Shown here one piece after another: positions 54,283-63,724 of a stretch of DNA of 64,000 nt. Origin of the DNA: Heyndrickxia oleronia. Lineage in GTDB: Bacteria; Bacillota; Bacilli; Bacillales; Bacillaceae_C. The position numbers and the translations under genes were made by a program. Positions within the stretch are counted from its first letter, which is position 1. The number at the start of each line of letters is the position of its first letter. The stretch is taken from NCBI RefSeq assembly GCF_017809215.1, contig NZ_CP065424.1:3628001-3692000 (forward strand), read 5' to 3'. The notes beneath the pieces were generated by a model, which did not search any database, was not told the origin of the DNA, and saw only the letters and a list, made by a program, of their open reading frames with translations.

Positions 54283-55590
54283 ATGCTTAAGCTGTTTAAA
54301 TTGAAAGAAAACGGCACAAATGTTAAAACAGAGCTTATTGCCGGTTTAACTACCTTCTTAACGATGGTATATATTGTTGTTGTAAACCCTGTGATTCTTG
54401 CAGATGCAGGAGTACCGTTTGACCAAGTATTTATGGCAACCATCATCGCCGCTGTAGTTGGAACTTTATGGATGGCACTTTTCGCTAACTACCCGATTGC
54501 CATTGCACCAGGTATGGGAATGAATGCGTATTTTGCTTATTCAGTAGTTGGTAGCCATGGAAATATTGACTATATAACTGCCTTTTCAGCAGTTTTCGTT
54601 GCAGGTATTATTTTTATCATTTTATCTTTAACCCCTTTTAGAAGTAAGTTAATTGAAGCCATTCCTGAAAATCTTAAGCATGGGATTACTGCAGGTATTG
54701 GATTATTTATCGCTTTTATCGGTTTAAGACAAACGGGAATTATTACAGCTAGTGAATCCAATTTGGTTCAGCTTGGTGACTTACACAGTCCATTAACTAT
54801 TCTAGCTCTCGTCGGTTTAGCGATTACATTAATCCTAATGGCTAGGAATATTCACGGTGCATTATTCATCGGAATGATTATTACTGCGATCATTGCACTT
54901 TTTACTGGACAACTTTCATTTGACAAAGGATTTGTTGGGCTACCACATTTACCAGAGTTTATTATTCACAATCCTATTTCAGCTTTTGCTGATGTGTTCC
55001 ACCATAGTTTATATGCAGTTGTCTTTTCATTTTTATTAGTAACAATTTTTGATACTACGGGTACAATGGTAGGTGTTGCTGAACAAGCAGGACTGATGAA
55101 AGGTAAAACAATGCCTCGCGCGAGAGAAGCCCTCTTAGCTGACTCTCTAGGTACAACAATCGGCGCAATGTTTGGGACAAGTCCAACAAGTGCTTTTGTT
55201 GAATCTACCTCAGGAGTGGCTGCAGGAGGCCGTACAGGGCTAACTACACTTACTGTTTCTATCCTTTTCATTATTTCTTCTTTCTTCGGGCCTTTAGTCA
55301 GTGCTGTCTCTGGTTTATCAGCCATTACTGCACCTGCCCTAATTATAGTTGGAAGCTTAATGATTGGAAGTGTAGCCAATATTAAGTGGGGTGAAATAGA
55401 TGAAGCCTTTCCTGCTTTCCTAATTATTTTAAGCATGCCATTAACATCTAGTATCGCAACTGGTATTGCTTTAGGATTTATCTCATATCCTATATTAAAA
55501 GTAGTGAAAGGAAAGTGGAGAGAAGTTCATCCACTAGTCTATATCTTTGCCGTATTGTTTTTCATTCAACTTGCTTTCTTACCACATTAA
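54283..55590 (+). CDS. Purine permease, AzgA-like NCS2 family (PbuG/PbuO-like)
   Basis: A 435-residue permease with about thirteen helices. GLTTFLTMVYIVVVNPVIL at the N-terminus, ANYPIAIAPGMGMNAYFAY and the later GTSPTSAFVESTSGVAAGGR are the signatures of the AzgA-like hypoxanthine/guanine/adenine transporters that include Bacillus PbuG and PbuO. GGAGG lies 8 bp before the ATG at 54283. A PurR-type operator upstream supports purine control; no purine riboswitch is seen. Confidence 0.9.
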   Translation: MLKLFKLKENGTNVKTELIAGLTTFLTMVYIVVVNPVILADAGVPFDQVFMATIIAAVVGTLWMALFANYPIAIAPGMGMNAYFAYSVVGSHGNIDYITAFSAVFVAGIIFIILSLTPFRSKLIEAIPENLKHGITAGIGLFIAFIGLRQTGIITASESNLVQLGDLHSPLTILALVGLAITLILMARNIHGALFIGMIITAIIALFTGQLSFDKGFVGLPHLPEFIIHNPISAFADVFHHSLYAVVFSFLLVTIFDTTGTMVGVAEQAGLMKGKTMPRAREALLADSLGTTIGAMFGTSPTSAFVESTSGVAAGGRTGLTTLTVSILFIISSFFGPLVSAVSGLSAITAPALIIVGSLMIGSVANIKWGEIDEAFPAFLIILSMPLTSSIATGIALGFISYPILKVVKGKWREVHPLVYIFAVLFFIQLAFLPH

Positions 55591-55598
55591 TATCATTT

Positions 55599-55628
55599 AG
55601 GAATCAGCTTCGACTGATTCCTTTTTTT
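55599..55628 (+). terminator. Terminator of the purine permease gene
   Basis: AGGAATCAG pairs with CTGATTCCT around CTTCGA and is followed by TTTTTT. Confidence 0.92.
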
Positions 55629-55786
55629 GTCTTCTAAAATAGACTTTTGTAATTCCTATAAAAATAATTTCATGGAATACACTAGAGCTTTCAACATGTA
55701 AAAAAAGCCAATCAGACAACCGTTCAGTTGCTAAGAGGTGCATAAAAATAACCTTAATGAAGTGTTACAGTTTTTAACGTTTTTGA

Positions 55787-56224
55787 TTATCTTCTAATAA
55801 GTTGGTAAAAGAATCCGATCAGTAATCTTGCAAATGGCGTAGTCAGTGGAAGCAAAACGAAAGCATAGATTGTACCCCAGACTAATGTGCCATCAATGTT
55901 TATCGTTTCCATGCCTCCTCTGACGATCGTTTCACCAAAAATAGCACCAACCGTTCCACTGTATAAGGTAATTAGAAACGCACATATAAGACTTATCAGC
56001 CAAAGTTTTTTGTTTGATAAGTCTTTTCTATGATGGAAAAAACCACCTAGTACTGCAAATGTAATCGCAAAAGGAATGATGACTGAGAAGTACAACCAAC
56101 TTTCGCCCCAAAATGAGATTACTCCCCCAGCCCACGATTGTCCGATTAGCATAAATAAGAATGCAGTAACAATTGAACATACAGCACCAAAAACAAGACC
56201 TTTTAACCATGAGAAAATTTGCAT
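55787..56224 (-). CDS. Four-helix membrane protein, hypothetical
   Basis: A 145-residue protein with four predicted helices and a short conserved-looking loop (FFHHRKDLSNKKLW). The family is not recognised. It stands alone. Confidence 0.6.
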   Translation of the reverse strand: MQIFSWLKGLVFGAVCSIVTAFLFMLIGQSWAGGVISFWGESWLYFSVIIPFAITFAVLGGFFHHRKDLSNKKLWLISLICAFLITLYSGTVGAIFGETIVRGGMETINIDGTLVWGTIYAFVLLPLTTPFARLLIGFFYQLIRR

Positions 56225-56643
56225 GATGTAATCACCACTTCATACTTATTTTAAGACAAAAAATATATATCTATTACATTGCTTTTCTAACACAATATGA
56301 CAAACAACTATATTTATTCCAAAACGACTATCTTTGCAAAAATAGCATTTTTTTTTTTAAAGTGTTTTATTGAAAGTAAGTTGTACGCTTAGAAAAAGGA
56401 ATGTCTCAATTTTGGAGACATTCCTTTTTCTAACTAAAAATATTTAAATTTCCTCTTAAAAGCATCTGTTCATGTAAGTGAAATGATTCACAATCCAACC
56501 ATGTTTTTATAGGAATGTGCCGCGATAGTTCCAGTAAACTGTGGAAAAAGAACATTAACTCTTCCTTGCTCAATGCCCTTTAAACATATATAGCCAGAAA
56601 AATAGAGTAGATGAATTACAGACTTCGTAAAAAACCTACCCCA
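56225..56643. other. Intergenic region with a terminator
   Basis: Apart from the hairpin at 56393-56429 and AT-rich sequence, I see no gene or repeat in these 420 bases. Confidence 0.45.
56393..56429. terminator. Bidirectional terminator
   Basis: AAAAAGGAATGTCTC pairs perfectly with GAGACATTCCTTTTT. It ends the MFS transcript on the minus strand. Confidence 0.85.
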
Positions 56644-57975
56644 TCAGTCCTTTTCTAAGGATACGTTTCTTTTTAACGAAAGTTGGCTATTCTTTCTTCC
56701 AGTAAACATTAATAGTAATATAACCACTAATAAAACAGCGAAGCACTGAAGTACAAAGGGAATATTGGTGTAAACACTTAGTATCCTACTTGAAACGGAT
56801 GGTCCAAAAGACATACCTAAAAAATTTATAAGATTGTACATTCCCAATCCCATCGCAGCTTTTTCCGGTTTTATATGTTGTGGTATTTCTAGGTTTATAA
56901 TCACTGTTAATGCTCCGTAACTTGAATAAATCAAAAAAAGTCCTAATATGGCCATTATAATGGAATGAATGCCAAAAAACGCTAATATACAAAAACCAAG
57001 CAATTGTAACAATATAGAGAGAAACATTGACTTTCCATTACTTATAACCTGAACTATTTTTCTTATCATTAGGCTGATAAAAAAGGAAACGATCGCAACG
57101 ATACAAATAATGAACCCTATCTGTATAACTGATAAGTGAAAGGCCCTATTCATCAATGTAGGGAATAAAAACAAAGTTGCAACCATAGCTGCATTATTAA
57201 TAAAGCTAATTAAAATCAATCTATTGTAAGAATAATTTCTAAATACGGATGGATCAACTAATAAAACAATTTTTTTATTTTTACTATGTAATCCTAATAA
57301 AAATACTGAGATTATACATAGAAAAAGTAGGTAGATATTCAGTTTTACACCTAAAATGAAAAAAGTGACAAATATGACCAAGTAGAACATTCCTAGGATA
57401 TCAAAGGGCTCTGTTATCCTTTCTTTGCTTGCATATCCAGAAGGAAATAGGAAATAAATACTAATTGTTGTTAGGAATGTTAGACTCATTAGCAAAAACA
57501 AAGAGTGCCAGCCCCATGTAAAAGCAAATATTCCACCTATTAAGAAACCTAAACCAGAACCTAGAGATAAACACCCACCTATCAGGGTAAGAGCAACATT
57601 CCGTTTAGGTAAAGGAATATATTGTGTAGCTGTAATCATGGATAGAGCGATAAATGAGCTGCCTCCCATTGCTTGAATAATACGGCCTATCAAGACCACA
57701 GTAAAGATGCTAGAATAAAATCCTATTAAAGAACCTAAAGTAAATAATGTTACTCCTATTAACAACAACTTTTTAATTTGAAAATAAGAAGCAAGCTTAC
57801 TGTATATAACCGAACCAAATGTTGTGACTAGCGTGTAAGCAATAACGATCCAACTTATTGCAGAACTATTCACTTTTAAATCAATAGCCATATCTTCCAA
57901 CGTTACATTAAATAATATTGAATTCATTACACCTGCCAGCACAATTAAACATAATGTACCTATAAGTTTATTCAT
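56644..57975 (-). CDS. MFS efflux transporter, DHA-type
   Basis: A 443-residue major facilitator with about twelve to fourteen helices. VTLEDMAIDLKVNSSAISWI at the N-terminus is the drug/H+ antiporter motif D1 of DHA2-like pumps (TetL/QacA type), and GRIIQAMGGSSFIALSM follows. Hence drug or toxic-compound export is likely. GGAGAG precedes the start. An operator-like AGTTTTATGACT lies upstream, shared with the ArsR gene. Confidence 0.85.
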   Translation of the reverse strand: MNKLIGTLCLIVLAGVMNSILFNVTLEDMAIDLKVNSSAISWIVIAYTLVTTFGSVIYSKLASYFQIKKLLLIGVTLFTLGSLIGFYSSIFTVVLIGRIIQAMGGSSFIALSMITATQYIPLPKRNVALTLIGGCLSLGSGLGFLIGGIFAFTWGWHSLFLLMSLTFLTTISIYFLFPSGYASKERITEPFDILGMFYLVIFVTFFILGVKLNIYLLFLCIISVFLLGLHSKNKKIVLLVDPSVFRNYSYNRLILISFINNAAMVATLFLFPTLMNRAFHLSVIQIGFIICIVAIVSFFISLMIRKIVQVISNGKSMFLSILLQLLGFCILAFFGIHSIIMAILGLFLIYSSYGALTVIINLEIPQHIKPEKAAMGLGMYNLINFLGMSFGPSVSSRILSVYTNIPFVLQCFAVLLVVILLLMFTGRKNSQLSLKRNVSLEKD

Positions 57976-58002
57976 CTTAGTTTAAGCTCTCCTTTGTTTA
58001 AT

Positions 58003-58014
58003 AGTCATAAAACT
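58003..58014 (-). promoter_or_regulatory. Operator-like repeat upstream of the MFS gene
   Basis: On the minus strand AGTTTTATGACT, identical to 58329-58340 at the ArsR gene start. Candidate ArsR-family binding site. Confidence 0.5.
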
Positions 58015-58027
58015 TTAGAACTAATGA

Positions 58028-58063
58028 AAAAAAAAATTTGGCTACCTTATAACGTAGCCAAAA
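58028..58063 (-). terminator. Terminator overlapping the ArsR stop codon
   Basis: On the minus strand TTGGCTAC pairs with GTAGCCAA and runs into a long T-run. The ArsR stop codon is in the loop. It separates the regulator from the MFS gene. Confidence 0.88.
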
Positions 58064-58334
58064 ATCCGGGTAAGTATTGTTTAAATGTCTCTTTATTCAA
58101 AGAAACATATTTTGTTACCCCTTCTTTTTCGATATGCACCAGGTTCGCTTCGGACAAGATTTTCAAATGATAAGAACCATTTGATTTGCTTATTTCTAGC
58201 CTCCTACCAATATCCGAGCATCGCGGGCGTGTATCTTGCTGAGATAATATTCGGATGATGTTGATCCTTTTCTCATCTGCTAAAGCGTTAAATATTCTAA
58301 CTCTTTGGTCATCACTCAATTGTTCTAAAGTCAT
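58047..58334 (-). CDS. ArsR-family regulator, probably leaderless
   Basis: A 95-residue winged-helix regulator: RVRIFNALADEKRINIIRIL, then CSDIGRRLEISKSNGSYHLKIL and a wing. It lacks the ELCVC metal box of arsenic sensors; the single Cys precedes the HTH. The ATG at 58334 has no ribosome binding site, but a consensus promoter ends only 6-7 bp upstream, so the mRNA should start at the ATG. Longer upstream starts would begin inside the promoter. It probably controls the MFS pump that follows. Confidence 0.85.
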   Translation of the reverse strand: MTLEQLSDDQRVRIFNALADEKRINIIRILSQQDTRPRCSDIGRRLEISKSNGSYHLKILSEANLVHIEKEGVTKYVSLNKETFKQYLPGFLATL

Positions 58335-58369
58335 AAAACTATTGTAAAAATAAAATAAGAAAATGTCAA
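58329..58369 (-). promoter_or_regulatory. ArsR gene promoter and operator
   Basis: On the minus strand -35 TTGACA (58369-58364), 17-bp spacer, -10 TACAAT (58346-58341), then AGTTTT and the ATG. The repeat AGTTTTATGACT (58340-58329) covers the start point and start codon, a good place for self-repression. Confidence 0.75.
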
Positions 58370-58505
58370 TGCTTAGAATATGGATTAATGTTGGGCAACT
58401 CTCCATTAGATTTCAACAAATTTGGATATGAATGGCTGTTGATTATTTTTTGTATTTGTAGTTATGGTTTTATTAACATACATTCAAAACCATTTTTCAA
58501 ATTAA

Positions 58506-59420
58506 TTACATCACGGTTTCTCCTATTGATAAAACCTTCAATTGCTCCTTTGGCAGTTGGCATTTTTTCCATTCACGCAGTAAACGCTCTAAGGCTTCGG
58601 GACCTGTGTCATCTGCCAATCGATAAGCACCATAATGCATAGGAACAAATTGCTTCGCCTCTAGTTCAATAAATGCCTTCACACTATCTTCTGGAGAAAT
58701 ATGCGAGTCTGCCATAAACCATTCTGGTTCATAGGCACCAATTGGCATAAATACGATATCAATCATAAAACGTGCAGCTATTTCCTTAAAACCTGAGAAG
58801 TATCCTGTATCCCCTATAAAATAAAATGATTTACTGGTAGTTTGAAATATCCACCCACCCCAATGGGAAGTATTCATATCGTTAAGCGACCTTCTTGTCC
58901 AGTGCTGAGCTGGTACAAAGTGGATTCTGATCCCTTCATATTCAAACGATTCCCACCAGCTCATTTCTCTTACATTTTGATAACCTTTTTTTATAAACAG
59001 AGATTTCATTCCAATAGGAACAAAATAGTATGGATTACCTTTTAGTTTTTTCAATGTTGGAAAATCAAGATGGTCATAATGACCATGTGAAATGACCACA
59101 ACATCGATTTCTGGCAAATCCTCCAACGGAATTCCTGGTTCAGTTAATCGCTTTTGAAAACCCATTCGCTTCGCCCATACTGGATCAGTAAGTATATTAA
59201 GTCCATCAAGTTGAAGCAAAAAAGTAGAATGTCCAATCCAGGTATAAGAAGTTCGACTTCGATTTTCCTTAATTTCTTTGATCCTTTTATTTGAACATTG
59301 TGGTATATTTTCAGTTAAATCCTTCTCTTTACTTCGTCTTTCCTTCTGCCACTTACGTATATCCCGAAACGTTTTCTTATTCGACACATCATTCAAATTA
59401 ACATACCTTGTCTTCATCAT
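58506..59420 (-). CDS. MBL-fold metal-dependent hydrolase (UlaG/NAPE-PLD-like)
   Basis: A protein of about 304 residues with the metallo-beta-lactamase motif ISHGHYDHLDF, the later His/Asp ligands in PAQHWTRRSLNDMN and FIGDTGYFSG, and HYGAY near the end. The layout resembles N-acyl-phosphatidylethanolamine phospholipase D and UlaG-type hydrolases. GAGAGG precedes the two ATGs at 59420/59417; an extension upstream reaches a repeat. The substrate is unknown. Confidence 0.85.
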   Translation of the reverse strand: MMKTRYVNLNDVSNKKTFRDIRKWQKERRSKEKDLTENIPQCSNKRIKEIKENRSRTSYTWIGHSTFLLQLDGLNILTDPVWAKRMGFQKRLTEPGIPLEDLPEIDVVVISHGHYDHLDFPTLKKLKGNPYYFVPIGMKSLFIKKGYQNVREMSWWESFEYEGIRIHFVPAQHWTRRSLNDMNTSHWGGWIFQTTSKSFYFIGDTGYFSGFKEIAARFMIDIVFMPIGAYEPEWFMADSHISPEDSVKAFIELEAKQFVPMHYGAYRLADDTGPEALERLLREWKKCQLPKEQLKVLSIGETVM

Positions 59421-59437
59421 TTCTCCTCTCGGACAGA

Positions 59438-59456
59438 GGGACGGTTCCGTTGTCCC
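59438..59456. repeat. GC-rich palindrome GGGACGGTTCCGTTGTCCC
   Basis: GGGAC and GTCCC arms flank GGTTCCGTT. Similar GGGACAGGTTCCnTGTCCC units are scattered in intergenic DNA of Bacillus and relatives, where they resemble REP elements. It lies just upstream of the MBL gene start. Confidence 0.5.
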
Positions 59457-59717
59457 ATTCCTTTTTATTTTATGTTCAGGTGGTAAATCCTTATACAAAC
59501 TATTACAAATTTTTTGTAACCTCTAAGCAATATTTTGTTATCATATCGACTCATAAATTTATTTACTATGGCTCCCAATCCCTTAGCTGCTTTGACAGCA
59601 TATTGTTATTTCATTAAAGCGTACAGTATTATTCTGCTTAAGATGACTGGTTGACGTTAGCTCAAACCATTAACACAGTCGGCAGCCTGGAATACCCTCT
59701 TTAATGGAAGTAAATAG

Positions 59718-60398
59718 TTAGTTTATATAATATTCAAGCAAATGAATTAAACCCGCCGCTGTCTCATTTTTACTACTATATTTTTTGGGTGCTTGAAATT
59801 TTGAAACAATATAATGTTCTGCTTCCTCGCCATATAGTGAACCTGTTTTATTAGCAACCATAAATTCAGCATTGGAAGCAGTCATCCGAAGATTTGCCCT
59901 ATCTAATAAGTAATTAAGATCATCTGTATGTTCTAACTTAAATCCGACAAGTAATAAGTTTGGATTCCATTTTTTTATTTGCGATAATACTTTCGGTGCT
60001 TTTTTAAAATGAATGATTGGAGGTTCATCACTAGACATTTTTCCTGATTCTAAAATTGGATTTCCTCGTTGATCTAATACTTTATCAACAACCCAATCTG
60101 AACCAGCTGCTGCCATAATTACAATATCGATATTTTCAGATTGGACGATATTTTTGATTTTTTCACCTAAATCATATATACCCTCAAATTGAATTAAACG
60201 CATTTTCCTACGATTTTCAGGAAGTTTAGCAAAATAACCATGTAAATATATAATCTCTGCTTCTTTATTCAACGCTTCTTCAGCTAAATAACACCCAATT
60301 GTGCCCTTTGCTAAATTAGTATGTCCTCTGACATTATCCCATTTTTCAAGTGTTCCTCCACTTGTTATCAAAATCTTCTTTCCTTTTAAAGAACTCAT
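59718..60398 (-). CDS. Phosphopantothenoylcysteine synthetase (CoaB)-like protein
   Basis: A protein of 226 residues related to the C-terminal (ligase) domain of CoaBC/Dfp. ILITSGGTLEKWDNVR near the N-terminus replaces the usual SGGTREPIDPVR, AAAGSDW and HFKKAPKVLSQI follow, then the VGFKLEHTDDL segment. There is no decarboxylase (CoaC) half, and the genome is expected to have a full CoaBC elsewhere. It could be a specialised amide-forming enzyme. The ATG at 60398 has AAGGTGATT upstream; a longer N-terminus is less likely. Confidence 0.78.
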   Translation of the reverse strand: MSSLKGKKILITSGGTLEKWDNVRGHTNLAKGTIGCYLAEEALNKEAEIIYLHGYFAKLPENRRKMRLIQFEGIYDLGEKIKNIVQSENIDIVIMAAAGSDWVVDKVLDQRGNPILESGKMSSDEPPIIHFKKAPKVLSQIKKWNPNLLLVGFKLEHTDDLNYLLDRANLRMTASNAEFMVANKTGSLYGEEAEHYIVSKFQAPKKYSSKNETAAGLIHLLEYYIN

Positions 60399-60519
60399 GA
60401 AATCACCTTCTACTAAGTTACTTATTAGTGCCTGTTGATTACTCTTTCTCTTAAATTCTAGCATTTTTTTCAAAACCAATATTGGAGTAGCTCTCCTGTT
60501 AATGCAGAGGTAGAGTTAT

Positions 60520-60957
60520 TTATATTGGCAAACTCATTGTAATTGTTCTGATGTTAAATCCAAACTTTTCATACAGTTTAATTGCTTGATTACCTGCAAA
60601 TGCACTTAAACGGACTTCTGAATATCCATCTTGTTTCAGATAATCAATAGCTGTTCTCATTAACATTTTGGAAATTCCTTTCCCTCTAAATTCTTCTAAA
60701 ACAAATAGCTCATAAATAAATCCATTGATCTTATCAGTAAATTGATCTTTGCTTGCCCCTATTAGAATCCACCCCATTAATGTATTGTTTTCTGTTGCGA
60801 TTAAGTAATAGTTTCCCTTCTTTAAGAGTGGTTCAATAAGTTGTTCAATTTTTTGATTAGTGGGTCTTACTTCACCTAACGTCCCATCAAATATAGCTTG
60901 TGGAGAAAGTGATAAAATCCTTTTGAGTTCCGAATCATTTGGTTTTCTAATATCCAT
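60520..60957 (-). CDS. GNAT acetyltransferase
   Basis: A 145-residue GNAT enzyme. The cofactor loop EEFRGKGISKMLMRTAIDYL and the C-terminal GNQAIKLYEKFGFNI segment are clear. The acceptor is unknown. It lies upstream of the CoaB-like gene on the same strand, about 120 bp away. Confidence 0.82.
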   Translation of the reverse strand: MDIRKPNDSELKRILSLSPQAIFDGTLGEVRPTNQKIEQLIEPLLKKGNYYLIATENNTLMGWILIGASKDQFTDKINGFIYELFVLEEFRGKGISKMLMRTAIDYLKQDGYSEVRLSAFAGNQAIKLYEKFGFNIRTITMSLPI

Positions 60958-61074
60958 TAATTAAGTGCAATCCTTTCAGTATCCTTTTTAGGAAACTATT
61001 CTAATTAGAGTCTGATTTATATTCTTTTCGATAAAAAAAAAGGAAATCCTTCTTCAACTAAACTGCCCTTTCGT

Positions 61075-61887
61075 TTAATAACGGATTTTTGCCTCTTTTG
61101 AAAAGTTTGCACTAGCCCAGTCACCCTCACTCTTGAACAACTCATAGACAGCCTCTTGGTTTGTCGGCGGCTCATCTATCCAATTTAGTAGAGTACGAAT
61201 AATGGATTCTTTTTTCGGGAAGTGGTGAATAAATACTTCAGACTGTTCGTGAAGTCGTGTCGTCCAAATTTGAGAACGTACCATGACCATTGAATAATAG
61301 GTTCGGATAAGTTTACGAGCAAAGGCTTGTGTAATTGTTCTAAAATCTTCTTTAGAAGAAGTTCCTAACTTTTTTAACGCACGATTAAGAGCTTCATAAA
61401 TATCACCATTAAAACGGATTGCTATCTCTGATGTTAGTTTATACGGACCAAATTTTTCTCCCATATCCTCTCCATACACACAAACACAGAGTTCCTTAAG
61501 AAAAGCATTTTCATAATAATTTGTGGGGTCAACCGTATAGTCATAATCAGCTACAGCAATACCGACATCACGAACTAAAGAACGGTAATTTTGAGATAGT
61601 TCTCCAGCAAGCTGCTTTAATTCAGACAACTGAACAGAAATCAGTTTGGTTTCAAACATAGCAATAAGGTCTAAATCTGATTTTTTTACAATCGCTTCCC
61701 CTCTGGCGACACTGCCGTACACATAAACACTATGCAATTGTTGATGAAATAAACGTTTAAGACGCTCGACAGATTCTTGAATGCAAGTTATATAGGCATC
61801 ATCAATTTTGTCTCTACTCACATCGCTTACGATAAATCCATTAGGGTCTAGACCATAGCCTGCATGTAATTTCCGGATTTCAATCAA
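61075..61887 (-). CDS. Nucleotidyltransferase-domain protein
   Basis: A 270-residue protein with a polymerase-beta-like nucleotidyltransferase domain: VYGSVARGEAIVKKSDLDL contains the GS and D-x-D metal motifs (about residues 58-76), with the third acidic residue likely in VGIAVADYD. A helical C-terminal region follows. Aminoglycoside nucleotidyltransferases have this design, but so do many others. The substrate is unknown. Confidence 0.82.
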   Translation of the reverse strand: MIEIRKLHAGYGLDPNGFIVSDVSRDKIDDAYITCIQESVERLKRLFHQQLHSVYVYGSVARGEAIVKKSDLDLIAMFETKLISVQLSELKQLAGELSQNYRSLVRDVGIAVADYDYTVDPTNYYENAFLKELCVCVYGEDMGEKFGPYKLTSEIAIRFNGDIYEALNRALKKLGTSSKEDFRTITQAFARKLIRTYYSMVMVRSQIWTTRLHEQSEVFIHHFPKKESIIRTLLNWIDEPPTNQEAVYELFKSEGDWASANFSKEAKIRY

Positions 61888-61960
61888 CCACCTTTTATCC
61901 GCATTTTCCTAATTATATCACCATGAATACGAGCACTAAACGGCTCCATTCCATCAATAG

Positions 61961-61988
61961 AAAAAAGCATCCCTTGCTAAAGGAATGC
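61961..61988 (-). terminator. Terminator downstream of the CGNR gene
   Basis: On the minus strand GCATTCCTT pairs with AAGGGATGC and is followed by TTTTTTC. One base differs from the terminator at 31338. Confidence 0.85.
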
Positions 61989-62164
61989 AGCCAAAATGAT
62001 ATTACTTCACATCATTAAATTTCTTGAGGTTTTTTCAATCGCTTTTTCGTTCCTAACCAGATCTAATCTTTTAAATGTGAGGCTTTATAAAAAGACGCTC
62101 TCTTATTTAAGAATATTAATTTATTGATGACATGAAGGTTAGGTAAAGCCCATCTTAGAAGCTA

Positions 62165-62788
62165 TTATTTTTTATTATGATAAAATCGATTTGCTTTTGC
62201 ACGATTCCCGCAGTCTGCCATCGAACACCAGCGTCTGCTACGATTACGGCTTGTGTCCAAAAACAGCCAACCACATGGATACCCTTCACACTTTTTCACT
62301 CTACTAAGTTCTTTTTCAGATGTAAGAATGTCTATTGCCGATTGAATAATTGGTGGAAGCATTCCGTCTAATCTTTCTTCACAATTAAAAAATTCCAAGG
62401 AAAATTTATTTTCACTAGGCACCACTCGTATCATCGCGTAAGCATTGCCTAAGGCCTCATTCAAAATAGAAAGATCTTTAGTGGCTGGTTTTTCATTGTT
62501 TGATACTAGACTAAAAATATGGAAAATCGATTCCCGCAGTTCAATAGCTTTTTGGAGAACCTCCTCTGCCTCAGAAGGTCGATTTTCTGCTTTTTTTAGT
62601 AGTGAAACTGATTGTTGTTTGTTAATAATATCGACTTGTAAACTCCAGTTTACCAGCTTCTCATAACTCGTCAGCAACTCCTGTGATTTCTCACTGCTAT
62701 CATGCCAACTTACTGTATTGGCAAAATCCAAACACAAACGTCCGCCGAGCAAAGCATGCTTGTGTACATCTTTATTTATATCAGACAT
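62165..62788 (-). CDS. CGNR zinc-finger/ABATE-domain protein
   Basis: A 207-residue protein: an N-terminal ABATE stress-induced-regulator domain (HALLGGRLCLDFANTVSW) and a C-terminal CGNR zinc finger, C-x4-C (KCEGYPCGWLFLD), then RRWCSMADCGNRAKA. Such proteins are predicted DNA-binding regulators of stress responses. AAGGAG lies upstream of the ATG. No obvious target is adjacent. Confidence 0.88.
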   Translation of the reverse strand: MSDINKDVHKHALLGGRLCLDFANTVSWHDSSEKSQELLTSYEKLVNWSLQVDIINKQQSVSLLKKAENRPSEAEEVLQKAIELRESIFHIFSLVSNNEKPATKDLSILNEALGNAYAMIRVVPSENKFSLEFFNCEERLDGMLPPIIQSAIDILTSEKELSRVKKCEGYPCGWLFLDTSRNRSRRWCSMADCGNRAKANRFYHNKK

Positions 62789-63256
62789 GTGACTTCTCCT
62801 TGTCTTACCATCAGTATTTTGACAGTCCGGGCTATATAACTTTGATTTTTTCTATAACCATTATAAAAGTTATTGACAGTTAGAATCAACCACATCATAA
62901 TATAACCATCAAAACAATTATAGAGGGTTATATATATTGAAGAACAATGTACTAATTTCACTCAAAAGTCATTTTGTAAACGTATTTTTAACATGGTTCG
63001 CAAAGGATGGCACCCACTAAGGGAAAATCAATTATTGACGTTTTTTGAGGGGAGCACTTGAATGAATATAAAATCTCCTAAAACTTGAAGTGTTTTTTAG
63101 ATAGATAGTAACAAAGACAGTCTTAACATGAATGGTGGAAGAATTTGATTGAAGAGTGGAAGGAACACGAAAAGAGGTGGTGCGAATCGACTTATATTTG
63201 ACCTGCAATTAGCGGTTGTACGTAGGCATAAAAATTATTTTTTGGAGGGGCTAAAA
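62789..63256. other. Intergenic region, divergent promoters
   Basis: About 470 bases between the CGNR gene (minus) and the DinB gene (plus). An in-frame extension of the DinB frame back to 63149 is not accepted, since GGAGGGG stands directly before 63257. I see no repeat or strong hairpin. Confidence 0.45.
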
Positions 63257-63724
63257 ATGAGTGAAACATTAAGAAACTCGGTTAAAACGATGGTAAAGGA
63301 AACATTCGAAGGACCCCCAGTGCCTGTAAAAGGAAGTTGGTTCACAAGTTTTGAACCGAATTCTGGAATTTTCGGTGTAATAGAGGGAATGTCTTGCGAC
63401 CAAGCCTCCATATCCGTTCATGGAACAACAGTAGCTGCACATACCGATCACATTCGCTATCACATGTGGGGAACCAATGAAATCATAAAAAATGGGAAAC
63501 AACCGAAAATGGATTGGGAAAAGAGTTGGGAAATTCATTCAGTAGATGAACAGCAATGGAACCGAATTCAGGTAGAATTGCGAAATGAATACGTAACACT
63601 GTTAGAATCGATTGACGCTATTGAATGGAATGAACTACTGGCTAATGAGGTGTTATCTTCTTTAGCTCATTCCGCCTATCATCTTGGAGCCATTCGACAA
63701 ATGTTAAAAGTAGTCAAGAGGTAG
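63257..63724 (+). CDS. DinB-family protein
   Basis: A 155-residue four-helix-bundle protein of the DinB/YfiT-like superfamily. The presumed metal ligands are in HGTTVAAHTDHIRYH (about residues 50-64) and AHSAYHLGAIRQM near the C-terminus. Family members include thiol-S-transferases. GGAGGGG lies before the ATG. The function is unknown. Confidence 0.85.
   Translation: MSETLRNSVKTMVKETFEGPPVPVKGSWFTSFEPNSGIFGVIEGMSCDQASISVHGTTVAAHTDHIRYHMWGTNEIIKNGKQPKMDWEKSWEIHSVDEQQWNRIQVELRNEYVTLLESIDAIEWNELLANEVLSSLAHSAYHLGAIRQMLKVVKR

Noticed and set aside
62945..63256. N-terminal extension of the DinB frame to 63149
   Set aside because: GGAGGGG lies directly before 63257 and the DinB fold begins there; the extension is basic and unlike the family.
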